From the NCBI GenBank assembly GCA_956465555.1, contig OY101125.1:188501-252500 (forward strand): a DNA stretch of 64,000 nucleotides, read 5' to 3'. The notes beneath the pieces are model-generated. The model searched no databases. It was not told the DNA's origin and was given only the letters and a program-made list of their open reading frames with translations. A program made the position numbers and the translations under genes. Origin of the DNA: Nitzschia sp. pyKryTriq1 (taxonomy: Eukaryota; Bacillariophyta; Bacillariophyceae; Bacillariales; Bacillariaceae). Shown here in pieces: positions 63,435 through 64,000 of this stretch (its first letter is position 1; each line of letters opens with the position of its first letter).

Positions 63435-64000
63435 TTATTTGGCCTCCACCACGGGTTTTGACGACGACGACGAGGAAAAGAAAAAGTTATCCAAGGTTCC
63501 TTGTCCCATTTTGGGTGTGGCCGGTGGCGTTTCCAATCGGGGAAATTGTTTCCAACACACGAGATAATAATTGAATCGCATCCAATTGGAATCCGTCAAG
63601 ACCCAGGACTTGCTCCGATCGGCCAAATCATTCGTAATGAGCGACAAATCTTCCATGGCCAATCGAATCGGTTCCAAAAGGATTTTTCGTTTGTTTAGTA
63701 GTTTGTTTTGGGTGTGGTTGTTGCTGGTGCTGGCGATCCTGTGTTGTTTATGGATGAGTGCCTCCAGCGCGGTATGCCAACAGGTCATGGAGAGTTGTAG
63801 GACTGCCAAACAAAGTGGCCCCTCTTCTCCATTGGTAACGATAGGACGCAACTTTTGGAGTGCCAGATAGGAATCCGCAAGAGCCTGAAAGGCGCAAGCG
63901 GTGACGGTGACGGTGACGGTAACGGTAACGGCGACGGCACCTGATGATGATTCTTGTTGAGGTTCATCCCAGGAAGACGAAGAAGAAGAAGAAGAAGAAG
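63435..64000 (-). CDS. C-terminal part of a PIP-box protein (runs off the window)
   Basis: Open from the window edge on the minus strand to a TAA at 63435, about 188 codons without a start. Upstream it reads SSSWDEPQQESSSGAVAV followed by a VT repeat, then ACAFQALADSYLALQKLRPI, GPLCLAVLQLSMTCWHTALEAL, PIRLAMEDLSLITNDLADRSK and WMRFNYYLVCWKQFP. The C-terminus holds QGTLDNFFF, a perfect PCNA-interacting (PIP) box (Q-x-x-L-x-x-F-F), followed by a Ser run and KPVVEAK. Such a terminal PIP box is usual in replication and repair proteins (FEN1, RFC-like, ligase). The rest is not diagnostic enough for a family name. Confidence 0.7.
   Translation of the reverse strand, partial: SSSSSSSSSWDEPQQESSSGAVAVTVTVTVTVTACAFQALADSYLALQKLRPIVTNGEEGPLCLAVLQLSMTCWHTALEALIHKQHRIASTSNNHTQNKLLNKRKILLEPIRLAMEDLSLITNDLADRSKSWVLTDSNWMRFNYYLVCWKQFPRLETPPATPKMGQGTLDNFFFSSSSSSKPVVEAK

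Noticed and set aside
1-64000. tRNA, rRNA and snRNA genes
   Set aside because: I looked for GTTCGAATC-type T-loops paired with acceptor stems, and for rRNA words. The few matches lie within coding sequence or lack a cloverleaf.
1-64000. CRISPR arrays or bacterial operons
   Set aside because: Direct repeats here are adjacent tandem units without regular spacers. Spliceosomal introns and gene content show nuclear eukaryotic DNA.

Overview
The window looks like nuclear DNA of a photosynthetic stramenopile, most likely a diatom. The genes are protein-coding and closely packed on both strands, with few, short GT-AG introns (about 75-260 bp). Several predicted secreted proteins carry long Pro-Ser/Pro-Thr rich stretches and, after the signal peptide, an R-x-L motif like the processing site known from diatom silica proteins. 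Many coding and spacer segments contain simple triplet repeats. I cannot name the species from sequence alone. Gene models that join exons were worked out by reading splice sites by eye and checking that the phase fits; none has transcript support.

Layout. 0.1-5.7 kb: a multi-pass membrane protein, a DXD glycosyltransferase and a ShK-type prolyl 4-hydroxylase. 6.3-19 kb: four related mucin-like secreted proteins. The last three sit in a tandem segmental duplication that also copied the 3' end of a SPOUT (TrmJ-like) RNA methyltransferase gene, leaving one whole gene and two fragments. 19.2-19.7 kb: two apparently identical 253-bp direct repeats. 20-25 kb: a nine-MORN-repeat protein and a duplicated pair of tiny secreted proteins ending in CGLCCNDDYYC, with eight copies of an 11-bp box GAGAAGCTTTT upstream of the pair. 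25.6-26.6 kb: a decayed coiled-coil gene. 27-32.6 kb: a giant mucin-like membrane protein with three 492-bp internal repeats.

33.6-37.8 kb: two more glycosyltransferase genes, one joining a DXD sugar-transferase domain to an exostosin-like domain. 38-43 kb: a divergent E2 ubiquitin-conjugating protein with a ubiquitin-interacting motif and SUMO-binding-like motifs, then a DNMT2-type tRNA cytosine methyltransferase with an extra C-terminal domain. 43.5-48 kb: two tandem sugar transporters with different intron positions. 48.6-54.6 kb: a MYND zinc-finger protein, a SET-domain (Rubisco LSMT/SETD3-like) protein and an LCAT/PDAT-like acyltransferase. 54.6-56.4 kb: a spacer rich in microsatellites. 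56.4-58 kb: a cysteine-repeat secreted protein. 58-60.6 kb: no gene seen, with a short inverted-repeat unit. 60.6-64 kb: a ubiquitin-like/WLM (Wss1-type) protease, a small two-exon membrane protein and the 3' end of a PIP-box protein that runs off the window.

The dominant theme is the secretory pathway and cell surface: at least eight secreted or surface proteins, three glycosyltransferase genes and a prolyl hydroxylase that could modify Pro-rich surface proteins. The rest are housekeeping functions (RNA modification, ubiquitin/SUMO handling, sugar uptake, lipid acylation). No rRNA, tRNA, CRISPR array or intact transposon was recognised.
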